Assembly (NCBI GenBank): GCA_902797105.1
Contig: CADBRL010000016.1
Coordinates: forward strand, 1-12,999
Reading direction: 5' to 3'
Source: an uncultured Erysipelotrichaceae bacterium
GTDB taxonomy: Bacteria; Bacillota_I; Bacilli_A; RF39; UBA660
Length of the DNA stretch: 12,999 bases
The notes under the pieces are model-generated. The model was not told the DNA's origin and searched no databases. It saw only the letters and a list, made by a program, of their open reading frames with translations. This document shows, piece after piece, positions 6,140 to 12,999 of the stretch. The position numbers and the translations under genes are program-made. Numbering within the stretch: position 1 is the first letter of the stretch; every line of letters starts with the position of its first letter.

Positions 6140-6169
6140 AAACAAGTATATACATGTATATACTTGTTT
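6140..6169 (-). terminator. 30-bp perfect palindrome, probable terminator of the two-component operon
   Basis: Positions 6140-6169 form a perfect palindrome centred on ACATGT (6152-6157). Transcribed leftward from the kinase gene, it can fold into a long AU-rich stem and is followed on the minus strand by a short T run (complement of 6138-6142, then ATATT). It lies about 20 bases past the kinase stop. Perfect twofold symmetry also fits an operator, since it is about 45 bases upstream of the toxin -35 box. Confidence 0.6.
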
Positions 6170-6190
6170 ATTTTAGCAACAAATTACTTA

Positions 6191-7780
6191 TTAAATTTTA
6201 AATTTCATTAAAAACTCGGTCTTCATTTTTTTATGTGTTTTACTTACTAAAACTATTTCACCATCATGAAGTTCCACAAAGTTTTTAACAATTGCAAGTC
6301 CTAGTCCAGTACTCTCACCAGATGTCCTAGCTTTATTACTTGTAACAAACGGTTCAAATAATTTATCCTTTATTTCTTTATCAATTCCAATACCATTATC
6401 CCCGATTACTATATTTAATGTTTTATCTTTCCACATTTTAAAATATATCTTTGTTCCTTTTTTATTGTATTTAATAGAATTATTTATTATATTTTCATAA
6501 ATCCTTATGAAAGCTTTTTTATCGACATCAAACATTATTTTATTTTCTTCAATATCTAATTCTAAATCCATACCAGCAGACTCAATTTCATTATATTTTT
6601 CCGCTAAATATTCTTTAGTAAATGTTACTATATCAATTTTTTCTCTACATAAATTATACTCGGAATTATTCATATGTGTATACAAAAACAGTGAGTCAAT
6701 TGCTTCAGTAGCAACAAGCGCTTTTTTATTGATACTTTCCATATATCGTCTTTTCTTATTATCTGGTACCAAATCATCTAAAAAGGCCTTTGAATAACCA
6801 CTAATAACTGTAAGAGGTGTTTTCAAATCATGAGATAAATTAGCAATAGACCTTTGTTTATCTTCATAAATTTTCATTTTTTCTTCATTAGATTTCTTTA
6901 ACTTTTCCATTAAATTTTCAAAACTTTCCGCAACTTCATCAAATTCTTTTGGTAAATTAGTATCTTTAACAATTATCTCTTCATTTTCATAAGATGAAAT
7001 AACTCTATTCAACTCTTTTAAACTCTTTTTGACTCTACGATTAAATATATAAGTTTCAATTATAATAATTATTATTAAAATTGGAATAGAAATAAACCAT
7101 ACTTTATTAGCATCAGCAACCGCAGTATCATAGTTCTCTGATGTAAATGTCGGTGACATAAAAAGCAAAGTTCTTTTCCCACCAATTTCAGTATCATAAT
7201 CATAAGATGTAGTAAATTCATATTTTTCTACCATTTGTTCATCATTATAATACCCATTTAATAAATCAAGTTCTCTTTCAGTTAAACTATTTTTCTCATT
7301 AAAAAGATTGCCATCAACTATTTCCAAGTCTTCATTTAATTTAGCATTTCCAACCACAATTTCTTCATTACTTTCAGTATCATATAAAGTTTTATAAATT
7401 TTATAAATCTTATCTCTATTTTTTTCTTTGTAATTAAAAATATTATAATAATATGTTCCACTATAATCATTAACAAACTCTAAGTCATCACCATCGACAA
7501 TATCATTTACATCGCCATCTGTAGTATAAATAAGTTCATTATTTTCATCATATATGGCAAAATCACATCCAGGAAACTTAGCCATCGGAATGCCATCATA
7601 ATCTTCATACTCAAGTTTTTCTTTATAAAGAAGAAAATCATCCAATACTAAAAAGCTATTGTTAAGCCTCCAATTAATTGATAAATATTTTAATAAAGTA
7701 ACACCTAAAATAATTAATGTGTAAATAGCAAATTGAATAATAATATATTTGCTAAAACTATAACTCTTCTTTGTTTTCAA
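6191..7780 (-). CDS. Membrane sensor histidine kinase
   Basis: A 529-residue kinase partnered with the response regulator gene it overlaps by 23 bases. Order: membrane helix (about 12-33), extracytoplasmic domain (about 34-226), second helix (about 227-246), a HAMP-like linker (to about 300), the dimerisation/phosphoacceptor segment LSHDLKTPLT with His317, then the ATPase domain with IINNSIKYNKKG (N box, about 431-442), DNGIG (461-465) and GLGLA (492-496). All catalytic blocks are present. The external domain is strikingly rich in Asp, Glu and Tyr and I do not recognise it. The start is TTG: an in-frame TAG lies just upstream, no ATG lies nearby, and AGG is 8 bases away. Possible ligands are cations or cationic peptides, but this is only inferred from the acidity. 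Confidence 0.88.
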   Translation of the reverse strand: MKTKKSYSFSKYIIIQFAIYTLIILGVTLLKYLSINWRLNNSFLVLDDFLLYKEKLEYEDYDGIPMAKFPGCDFAIYDENNELIYTTDGDVNDIVDGDDLEFVNDYSGTYYYNIFNYKEKNRDKIYKIYKTLYDTESNEEIVVGNAKLNEDLEIVDGNLFNEKNSLTERELDLLNGYYNDEQMVEKYEFTTSYDYDTEIGGKRTLLFMSPTFTSENYDTAVADANKVWFISIPILIIIIIIETYIFNRRVKKSLKELNRVISSYENEEIIVKDTNLPKEFDEVAESFENLMEKLKKSNEEKMKIYEDKQRSIANLSHDLKTPLTVISGYSKAFLDDLVPDNKKRRYMESINKKALVATEAIDSLFLYTHMNNSEYNLCREKIDIVTFTKEYLAEKYNEIESAGMDLELDIEENKIMFDVDKKAFIRIYENIINNSIKYNKKGTKIYFKMWKDKTLNIVIGDNGIGIDKEIKDKLFEPFVTSNKARTSGESTGLGLAIVKNFVELHDGEIVLVSKTHKKMKTEFLMKFKI

Positions 7781-8459
7781 GCTTATAACCTAACCCCCTA
7801 ACTGTTTTTATATACTCTGGTTTTGTAGGATTATCCTCAATTTTCCCCCTTATATTTGAAATATGAACCATCATAGTATTATCATCAGTATCATAAAAAT
7901 CTCCATTAATACATTCATAAATTTGGCTCCTCGTAAATACTTTACCAGGTGACTTCATCATCATTGCCAGTATTTTAATTTCAGTTGATGTAAGGGGCAC
8001 AATTTTATTATTTTTCATAAAGATGTATTTGCTTAAATCAAGAGAAAGTTCACCAACATTTAAGGTATTAATTTCATTATTAGAACTTTTGAATTCATAA
8101 TATCTACGAAGAAGTGCTTTAACATAAGCAACTAATTCCAAAGGATTAAATGGTTTAGTTATATAAGCATCAGCACCTATATCAAGTCCCAGAACCTTAT
8201 CACTATCCATATTTTTAGCAGATGCAATGACAATTGGAATATTACTTGTTTCTCTTACAATTTTAATAAGTTCATAACCATTTAAACCGGGCATCATTAA
8301 ATCTGCAATTATAATATCATAATTACCCTTTTTAAAAGCATCCAAAGCTTCAAGTCCATCATATGTTGATGTCACTTCAAAACCATTACTTTCTAAATAA
8401 AGTTTAAGAAGTTCTACTATATCCGTATCATCTTCTGCTACCAAAATTTTATTATGCAA
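7758..8459 (-). CDS. OmpR/VanR-family response regulator
   Basis: A 233-residue DNA-binding response regulator. The receiver domain shows the acidic pair Asp10-Asp11, phosphoacceptor Asp53 in IIIADLMMPG, and the ITKPF lysine motif. The second half is a winged-helix DNA-binding domain ending in YIKTVRGLGYKLE. I place the start at TTG 8459 (MHNKILVAEDD), 8 bases after AGGAGG. The upstream in-frame GTG at 8468 lies inside that ribosome binding site and would add three residues (MTF) not expected in the family. It is transcribed with the kinase from its own promoter. Targets are unknown; the neighbouring exporter and dlt-like operon are candidates because such regulators often control surface-charge and efflux genes. 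Confidence 0.92.
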   Translation of the reverse strand: MHNKILVAEDDTDIVELLKLYLESNGFEVTSTYDGLEALDAFKKGNYDIIIADLMMPGLNGYELIKIVRETSNIPIVIASAKNMDSDKVLGLDIGADAYITKPFNPLELVAYVKALLRRYYEFKSSNNEINTLNVGELSLDLSKYIFMKNNKIVPLTSTEIKILAMMMKSPGKVFTRSQIYECINGDFYDTDDNTMMVHISNIRGKIEDNPTKPEYIKTVRGLGYKLENKEEL

Positions 8460-8485
8460 AAAAGTCACCTCCTAAATTAGGAATT

Positions 8486-8514
8486 ATTATAACACCTATA
8501 TATAGTTTTTTCAA
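8486..8514 (-). promoter_or_regulatory. Extended -10 sigma-A promoter of the two-component operon
   Basis: Minus strand: TTGAAA (8509-8514), 17-base spacer, TATAAT (8486-8491) preceded by TGT, an extended -10. The predicted start is near 8479, about 20 bases before the TTG start codon, with AGGAGGTGA between. Confidence 0.8.
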
Positions 8515-8526
8515 ATTTGAATTCAA
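8510..8526. promoter_or_regulatory. Overlapping palindromes at the -35 of the two-component promoter
   Basis: TTCAAATTTGAA (8510-8521) is a perfect 12-bp palindrome covering the -35 box, and TTGAATTCAA (8517-8526) overlaps it, giving three alternating TTCAA/TTGAA half-sites. The position fits an operator or autoregulatory site, but the AT-rich context makes this tentative. Confidence 0.3.
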
Positions 8527-8598
8527 CTCCAGTATATCATAAAAATACTTAGTTTTAAATGCTTTCATTATGTAAAAAAAATAAATTATTACATTTTC

Positions 8599-8623
8599 AA
8601 AAAAAGAATGCCTAAGCACTCTT
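8599..8623 (-). terminator. Intrinsic terminator of the exporter operon
   Basis: AAGAATGC (8604-8611) pairs with GCACTCTT (8616-8623), one G-U, around a 4-base loop. On the minus strand it is followed by seven T (complement of 8599-8605). The stem begins at the last base of the stop codon of the second ABC gene, so the operon ends here. Confidence 0.88.
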
Positions 8624-10872
8624 TATAACTTAAATTGGGAATTATACAAATCCGCATAAAAACCTTTTTGTTTCATAAGTTCTTCATGATTTCCTTGTTC
8701 AATTATATTACCATTATTCATAACAAGTATTAAATCAGCATTTTTTATTGTTGATAATCTGTGAGCAATTATAAATGAAGTTTTACCATGAGTTAACTTA
8801 TCCATTGCTTTTTGCACTAATTCTTCAGTTCTCGTATCAACATTACTTGTAGCTTCATCCAAAATTAAGAATGGTGCATCTTGCAACATACCACGAGCAA
8901 TAGTTAAAAGTTGTCTTTGACCTGCAGAAACAGAATCATTATCACTTAATATAGTATTATATCCATCAGGTAAGGTTTTAATGAAATGGTCAAGTCCAAC
9001 GGTTTTACAAACATTTTCTACTTCTTTATCAGTTACATTTTCAGTATTATACACAATATTATCCCTGACAGTGCCATTAAACACCCAAGTATCTTGAAGA
9101 ACCATTGTAAATAAACTATGAACATTTTCTCTAGTTAATTCTTTCGTAGAAACACCATCAATAAGTATTTCTCCACTATTAATATCATAGAACTTCATAA
9201 GTAAATTTACCATCGTAGTCTTACCAGCACCTGTAGGTCCAACAATAGCTATCTTTTGACCAGCTTTTGCTTTAGCACTAAAGTTCTTAATTGTTGGAGT
9301 TTCATTACCATCATATTTAAATTCAATATTACCTTTTACTTCTTTTTTATCCAAGGATTTTGTTAATTTACTTTCATCAAGCATTTCTTTTTCATCTAAG
9401 AATTCAAATACTCTTTCGCTAGCTGCTGCAGTTGATTGTAAACTAGTCATAGCTTGAGCAATTTGAGAAAGCGGAGAAACAAACAACCTTACATAAACAA
9501 TAAATGCTACGATTACTCCAAAACTAATATGACCATTTAAAGCAAGTAATGCTCCAACGACACACACAGCAACATAGCCAAAGTTACCGATAAAATTCAT
9601 CATTGGCATCATAAGTCCAGATAAAAACTCACTCTTCCAATTAGCTTTATATAATTTATCATTTAATTCATCAAACTTTCCATTTGATATTTTTTGACCA
9701 TTATATGTTTTAACAACATTAAGCCCTGAATATACTTCTTCAATATGACCATTTAAAGCACCAAGTTCTTTTTGTTTAGCCACAAAATATTTTTGTGATT
9801 TACCTAAAACAACTGCCATAAATACAAACCCAAATAAACTCGCAAGTATTGCAGTAATTGCCATAACCCAATTTGTTACAAACATCATAATTGTAGTACC
9901 CACAAATAATGTAATTGCGCTAACCAAAGTTGATAATGATTGGTTCATAGATTGAGCAATTATATCAACATCATTTGTTACTCTTGATAAGGTATCCCCA
10001 ATTGCATGTTTATCAAAATATTTAAGTGGCAATTTATTTATTTTACTTGAAATATTACCACGTAGTTTTCTTGCAAAATTATTTGAAACATCGCACATAA
10101 GTATTGACTCAAAATAAGTAAATATTGCACTAATCAAGTAAATAGTAACTAAAACTATAGCTATATTTTTTATTTTATCTATATTCATATATGGTTCAAC
10201 AAGTGTTTTTATAGAACTAGGCATTTCATCTACTTTTGCATATATACTAGTTGCATCCATATTTTCATTCAATCTACTTACAATCTTCAAAAATTCCTTT
10301 TGGTCATTTACACTTATTTTAACACCATCTATTTCAAATTCGTGAAATAACTCCTTAGCAATACTATCTGGAACTTCTACATTACCACTTAAACTCTTAA
10401 TAAATTTAATTGTATCTTTGGTATTACTTACAACAAGTTTACTTAAAATACTTTCTGGAACACTGGCAATTAACTTCATTCCACTATCAGGATTACTTTG
10501 CATTTCCTCAAGTATTTTTTGAAAACTTTGTTTATCTTCAAAAAATATATCACTATCCATCATAATACTGCCTATATTTTTTTCACTAAAGTCTATTTTA
10601 ATAACTTTACTAATATTTTCTTCATTCAAACTATTAGTCACTTCTTTAGTAATTTTTTCAAAATTATCTTTATTCATAACTAAACCGTTTGATATTTCAT
10701 CAGTTAAATTAGACAAAATATCAGGTGTTACTATAGTAAGAATAGCACCTAAAGCTGCTAAAACTAATGCAATTATAGTTAATTTTTTAAATTCAGATAA
10801 CTCATTAATTAATCTTTTTATAGCACCCTTAAAATCTTTAGCTTTTGCTACTTCTCTATTTGGTCTTGGCAT
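8623..10872 (-). CDS. ABC exporter half-transporter, subunit 2 (canonical ATPase, large external insertion)
   Basis: A 749-residue type IV exporter subunit with an N-terminal six-helix membrane domain and a C-terminal nucleotide-binding domain. Walker A is GPTGAGKT (545-552), Q-loop Gln593, signature SAGQ (649-652, altered from SGGQ), Walker B LILDE with catalytic Glu673, and switch His704. It is long because about 180 residues (roughly 52-233) sit between helix 1 and helix 2, normally a short external loop; this part is hydrophilic and probably extracytoplasmic. The start of the nucleotide-binding domain (GNIEFKYDG, 514-522) looks a few residues shorter than usual near the A-loop. It overlaps subunit 1 by 17 bases with GGAGG 9 bases before its ATG, so the two are made together. 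Likely efflux of drugs, peptides or lipids; substrate unknown. Confidence 0.9.
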   Translation of the reverse strand: MPRPNREVAKAKDFKGAIKRLINELSEFKKLTIIALVLAALGAILTIVTPDILSNLTDEISNGLVMNKDNFEKITKEVTNSLNEENISKVIKIDFSEKNIGSIMMDSDIFFEDKQSFQKILEEMQSNPDSGMKLIASVPESILSKLVVSNTKDTIKFIKSLSGNVEVPDSIAKELFHEFEIDGVKISVNDQKEFLKIVSRLNENMDATSIYAKVDEMPSSIKTLVEPYMNIDKIKNIAIVLVTIYLISAIFTYFESILMCDVSNNFARKLRGNISSKINKLPLKYFDKHAIGDTLSRVTNDVDIIAQSMNQSLSTLVSAITLFVGTTIMMFVTNWVMAITAILASLFGFVFMAVVLGKSQKYFVAKQKELGALNGHIEEVYSGLNVVKTYNGQKISNGKFDELNDKLYKANWKSEFLSGLMMPMMNFIGNFGYVAVCVVGALLALNGHISFGVIVAFIVYVRLFVSPLSQIAQAMTSLQSTAAASERVFEFLDEKEMLDESKLTKSLDKKEVKGNIEFKYDGNETPTIKNFSAKAKAGQKIAIVGPTGAGKTTMVNLLMKFYDINSGEILIDGVSTKELTRENVHSLFTMVLQDTWVFNGTVRDNIVYNTENVTDKEVENVCKTVGLDHFIKTLPDGYNTILSDNDSVSAGQRQLLTIARGMLQDAPFLILDEATSNVDTRTEELVQKAMDKLTHGKTSFIIAHRLSTIKNADLILVMNNGNIIEQGNHEELMKQKGFYADLYNSQFKL

Positions 10873-12619
10873 TATCTAATTCCTCCTTTGAAAGTTGTGA
10901 TAAAGCAATTTCTTTATAAACTTCACAACTCTTTAATAGTTCTTCATGTGTACCAACACCTACAGATGTTCCATTATCAAGAACTATTATTTTATCAGCA
11001 TTCATTATTGTACCAATTCTTTGAGCAACAATTAAACTAGTTGCGTCTTTCATATATTTTTTTAGCTCTTTACGAAGAACAGCATCAGTTTTATAGTCTA
11101 AAGCAGAAAATGAGTCATCGAAAATATATATTTCCGGATTTTTAGCTATGGCACGTGCAATAGCTAGTCTTTGTTTTTGACCACCAGAAACATTCGTGCC
11201 GCCTTGAGCTATATGAGATGCATATCCATCATCCATTTTTGACACAAAATCATCTGCTTGTGCAACTTTTGCTGCTTCCTTTACTGCTTTATCAGTTATT
11301 ACTTCTTTAGCTTCCCCATAAGCAATATTAGAATTAACTGTTCCATTAAACATAACTGCCTTCTGAGGAACATAACCAATTAATTTATATAAATATTCAA
11401 GTTTATAATCTTTAATATTTATACCATCAACAAGTATTTCTCCTTCAGTTACATCATAAAATCTTACAACTAAATTAACCAAAGTTGATTTACCTGAACC
11501 AGTTGAACCAATAAATGCCACAGTATCTCCTTTATTTGCTTTAAATGATATATTTCTTAGAACATATTCTTCAGCATCAGGATACTTAAATGATACATTT
11601 TTAAATTCAATTGTACCAACTTCTTTTTTAGTTTCTACATTACCATCTTTAACACTAATATCGGTATCAAGTACTTCATTAATTCTTGATGCAGAAACCT
11701 CTGCTCTGGGTAAAATCATAAATATCATAGCAAGCATCAAGAATGACATAATAATTTGCATTGCATAAGATGAAAATACTACCATATCACCAAATAATGC
11801 TATTTTATCAGCCATCATTGCATCTTTAATAAGGTAAGCACCTATAAAATATATAATAAGTGTTAACATATACATGATTAAATACATAACTGGTGACATA
11901 ATTGACATTGATTTTTGATTAAATAATTGTAAATTAGTTAAATCATCATTTACATTTTTAAACTTCTTTTCTTGATAATCTTCAGCATTAAAAGCTCTAA
12001 CAACTCTAATACCAGTTAAATTTTCTCTTGTAACTTCATTTAATTTATCTGTTAACTTTTGTACAATCTTAAATTTAGGAAGCACAATAATTGTTAAAAT
12101 TCCAATTACAACAAGTAAAATAACTACAGCAACAGCTGTTACCATACTCCATTCCCAACTCTTATTAAGTATTTTAGTTATAGCCCAAACAGCTGTAACC
12201 GGAGCTTTAATTAATAATTGTAAGCCAAATCCCACAAACATTTCTACGTGTGTAATATCATTCGTAGTTCTCGTAATCAAACTATTAGTTGAAAAATCTT
12301 TCACATCACTCATGGACATTTCTTCCACTTTTCTAAATAGTTTACCTCTAAGTTTCTTAGAAAATCCTGCAGATAATATAGCAATTAAATAGCCAACAAT
12401 AACAGCTCCAACTAAGCTACCAAAAGCACACAAAAGCATATATCCACCATTTATTAAAATGTCGGACATTTTACTTCCTTCAGTTTGCACTAAAATAGTA
12501 ACTTTTGACATATAATCAGGCATCTTTAATTCAAGCCATACTTGCATAACTATTAAACAGGTGCTAACTATAGTAATTAACCATTCTTTTTTTCTAAAAC
12601 TTTTTAATAATTTAAACAT
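10856..12619 (-). CDS. ABC exporter half-transporter, subunit 1 (degenerate ATPase site)
   Basis: A 587-residue subunit, normal length for the family. Six membrane helices (to about residue 303) precede the nucleotide-binding domain: Walker A GSTGSGKS (371-378), Gln419, a canonical signature VSGGQ (477-481), then Walker B ending IYIFDD, with Asp502 replacing the catalytic Glu, and Gln533 replacing the switch His (VAQR). These substitutions mark the non-catalytic partner of heterodimeric exporters such as TM287/288 and the LmrCD and EfrAB type. It complements subunit 2, which has the good Walker B and His but a weak signature. Its ATG follows the MarR stop by 2 bases, and the AAAGGA ribosome binding site lies within the last MarR codons. 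The three-gene order is typical of regulator-controlled multidrug exporters. Confidence 0.92.
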   Translation of the reverse strand: MFKLLKSFRKKEWLITIVSTCLIVMQVWLELKMPDYMSKVTILVQTEGSKMSDILINGGYMLLCAFGSLVGAVIVGYLIAILSAGFSKKLRGKLFRKVEEMSMSDVKDFSTNSLITRTTNDITHVEMFVGFGLQLLIKAPVTAVWAITKILNKSWEWSMVTAVAVVILLVVIGILTIIVLPKFKIVQKLTDKLNEVTRENLTGIRVVRAFNAEDYQEKKFKNVNDDLTNLQLFNQKSMSIMSPVMYLIMYMLTLIIYFIGAYLIKDAMMADKIALFGDMVVFSSYAMQIIMSFLMLAMIFMILPRAEVSASRINEVLDTDISVKDGNVETKKEVGTIEFKNVSFKYPDAEEYVLRNISFKANKGDTVAFIGSTGSGKSTLVNLVVRFYDVTEGEILVDGINIKDYKLEYLYKLIGYVPQKAVMFNGTVNSNIAYGEAKEVITDKAVKEAAKVAQADDFVSKMDDGYASHIAQGGTNVSGGQKQRLAIARAIAKNPEIYIFDDSFSALDYKTDAVLRKELKKYMKDATSLIVAQRIGTIMNADKIIVLDNGTSVGVGTHEELLKSCEVYKEIALSQLSKEELDNAKTK

Positions 12620-12621
12620 AA

Positions 12622-12999
12622 TTAATCCTTTCTTCTATTTGCATATTTATTTATATTATTTTGCATTCTTTCTATTATATGACAAAATATTTCAATTTCT
12701 TCTTCACTTAAGCCTTCTTTAACAACTTCTTCCATTTTATAGAATTCCATTCTTTTCATATCAAACATTTTCTTAGCTTTTTCTTTTAAAATAATTTTCT
12801 TACATCTGACATCTTTCTCACACAAAACTCTTTCAACAAGTCCGTGTTTTTCCATAGTTTGAAGAACTCCAGAAACAGTGGCTCTTCTTAAGTGAAGAAC
12901 TTCTTCTAAATCTCTTTGATAAATATCTTCATCTTGATGTCTTAAAATATAATCCATAATAATCATCTGAGTTGCACTGGGTTCACCATTAAACAAATC
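12622..12999 (-). CDS. MarR-family transcriptional regulator (5' end outside the window)
   Basis: About 125 codons are visible and the frame is open to the window edge. A TTG at 12996 could be read as a start, but an in-frame Asp codon precedes it and no ribosome binding site is visible. MarR proteins normally have another 20-30 residues with the first dimerisation helix, so the gene is probably truncated. The winged helix-turn-helix is clear: YQRDLEEVLHLRRATVSGVL (recognition part), then the wing around VERVLCEKDVRCKKIIL, then C-terminal dimerisation helices. It is the first visible gene of the exporter operon and probably represses it, with relief by a transported or related ligand. The operon promoter is outside the window. 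Confidence 0.88.
   Translation of the reverse strand, partial: DLFNGEPSATQMIIMDYILRHQDEDIYQRDLEEVLHLRRATVSGVLQTMEKHGLVERVLCEKDVRCKKIILKEKAKKMFDMKRMEFYKMEEVVKEGLSEEEIEIFCHIIERMQNNINKYANRRKD

Noticed and set aside
6507..6797. Open plus-strand frame of about 96 codons within the kinase gene
   Set aside because: The minus frame encodes the conserved kinase core including the His317 region; the plus frame has no independent support.
8460..8468. GTG start for the response regulator adding MTF
   Set aside because: The GTG is part of the AGGAGGTGA ribosome binding site; TTG at 8459 has proper spacing and gives the usual N-terminus.
8570..8594. ATGTAA/TTACAT inverted repeat after the exporter terminator
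   Set aside because: The stem is only 6 bp with a long AT loop; a much better terminator lies at 8599-8623.
10498..10683. Open plus-strand frame of about 61 codons opposite the insertion in exporter subunit 2
   Set aside because: Low-complexity Phe/Ile/Asn-rich translation with no ribosome binding site; an effect of high A+T.
1..12999. tRNA, rRNA, CRISPR array, insertion sequence or attachment site
   Set aside because: No cloverleaf-like or rRNA-like sequence, regularly spaced repeats, transposase or integrase motifs were seen on either strand.

Overview
The window is an AT-rich stretch (G+C by eye well under a third) that looks like a low-GC Bacillota (Firmicutes) chromosome. Reasons: strong AGGAGG-type ribosome binding sites, consensus sigma-A promoters, and families typical of that phylum (DltA/DltC-like proteins, a MarR-linked heterodimeric ABC exporter, an OmpR/VanR-type two-component pair). 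TGA is used as a stop (adenylation gene), so this is not a Mycoplasma-type code. The genus cannot be fixed from sequence alone. Every protein gene lies on the minus strand, so the window reads from right to left; the only clear plus-strand transcript is a small RNA.

Region 1 (12999 to 8599): a MarR-type regulator, cut by the window edge, followed 2 bases later by two ABC exporter half-transporters that overlap by 17 bases and end at a strong terminator. The pair has one canonical and one degenerate ATP site, and the second subunit carries an unusual extracytoplasmic insertion of about 180 residues. Region 2 (8514 to 6140): a promoter, a response regulator and a histidine kinase with an acidic external domain of about 190 residues; both genes appear to start at TTG, and the unit ends at a 30-bp perfect palindrome that probably serves as terminator.

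Region 3 (6100 to 5764): an unannotated locus organised like the Fst/par type I toxin-antitoxin systems. A consensus minus-strand promoter drives a short mRNA for a 27-residue, almost entirely hydrophobic peptide. A convergent consensus plus-strand promoter drives a small RNA of about 115 nt. The two transcripts share a terminator hairpin and contain short direct repeats (5821-5837 and 6026-6045) that make the RNAs complementary in trans. I do not recognise the peptide family.

Region 4 (5681 to 226): a tightly coupled five-gene operon resembling dlt (D-alanylation of teichoic acid) but altered: DltA-like adenylation enzyme, a fold-type III PLP decarboxylase-like enzyme, DltC-like carrier protein, AlgI-type MBOAT acyltransferase, and an SGNH hydrolase-like protein in the DltD position. 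The PLP enzyme, placed between ligase and carrier, suggests the cell surface is decorated with something other than plain D-alanine, possibly a decarboxylated or otherwise modified aminoacyl group made on the carrier. This operon and the toxin locus are the two most interesting parts. A terminator at about 124-157 ends the operon, and a consensus promoter at 53-81 starts another gene that runs off the left edge.
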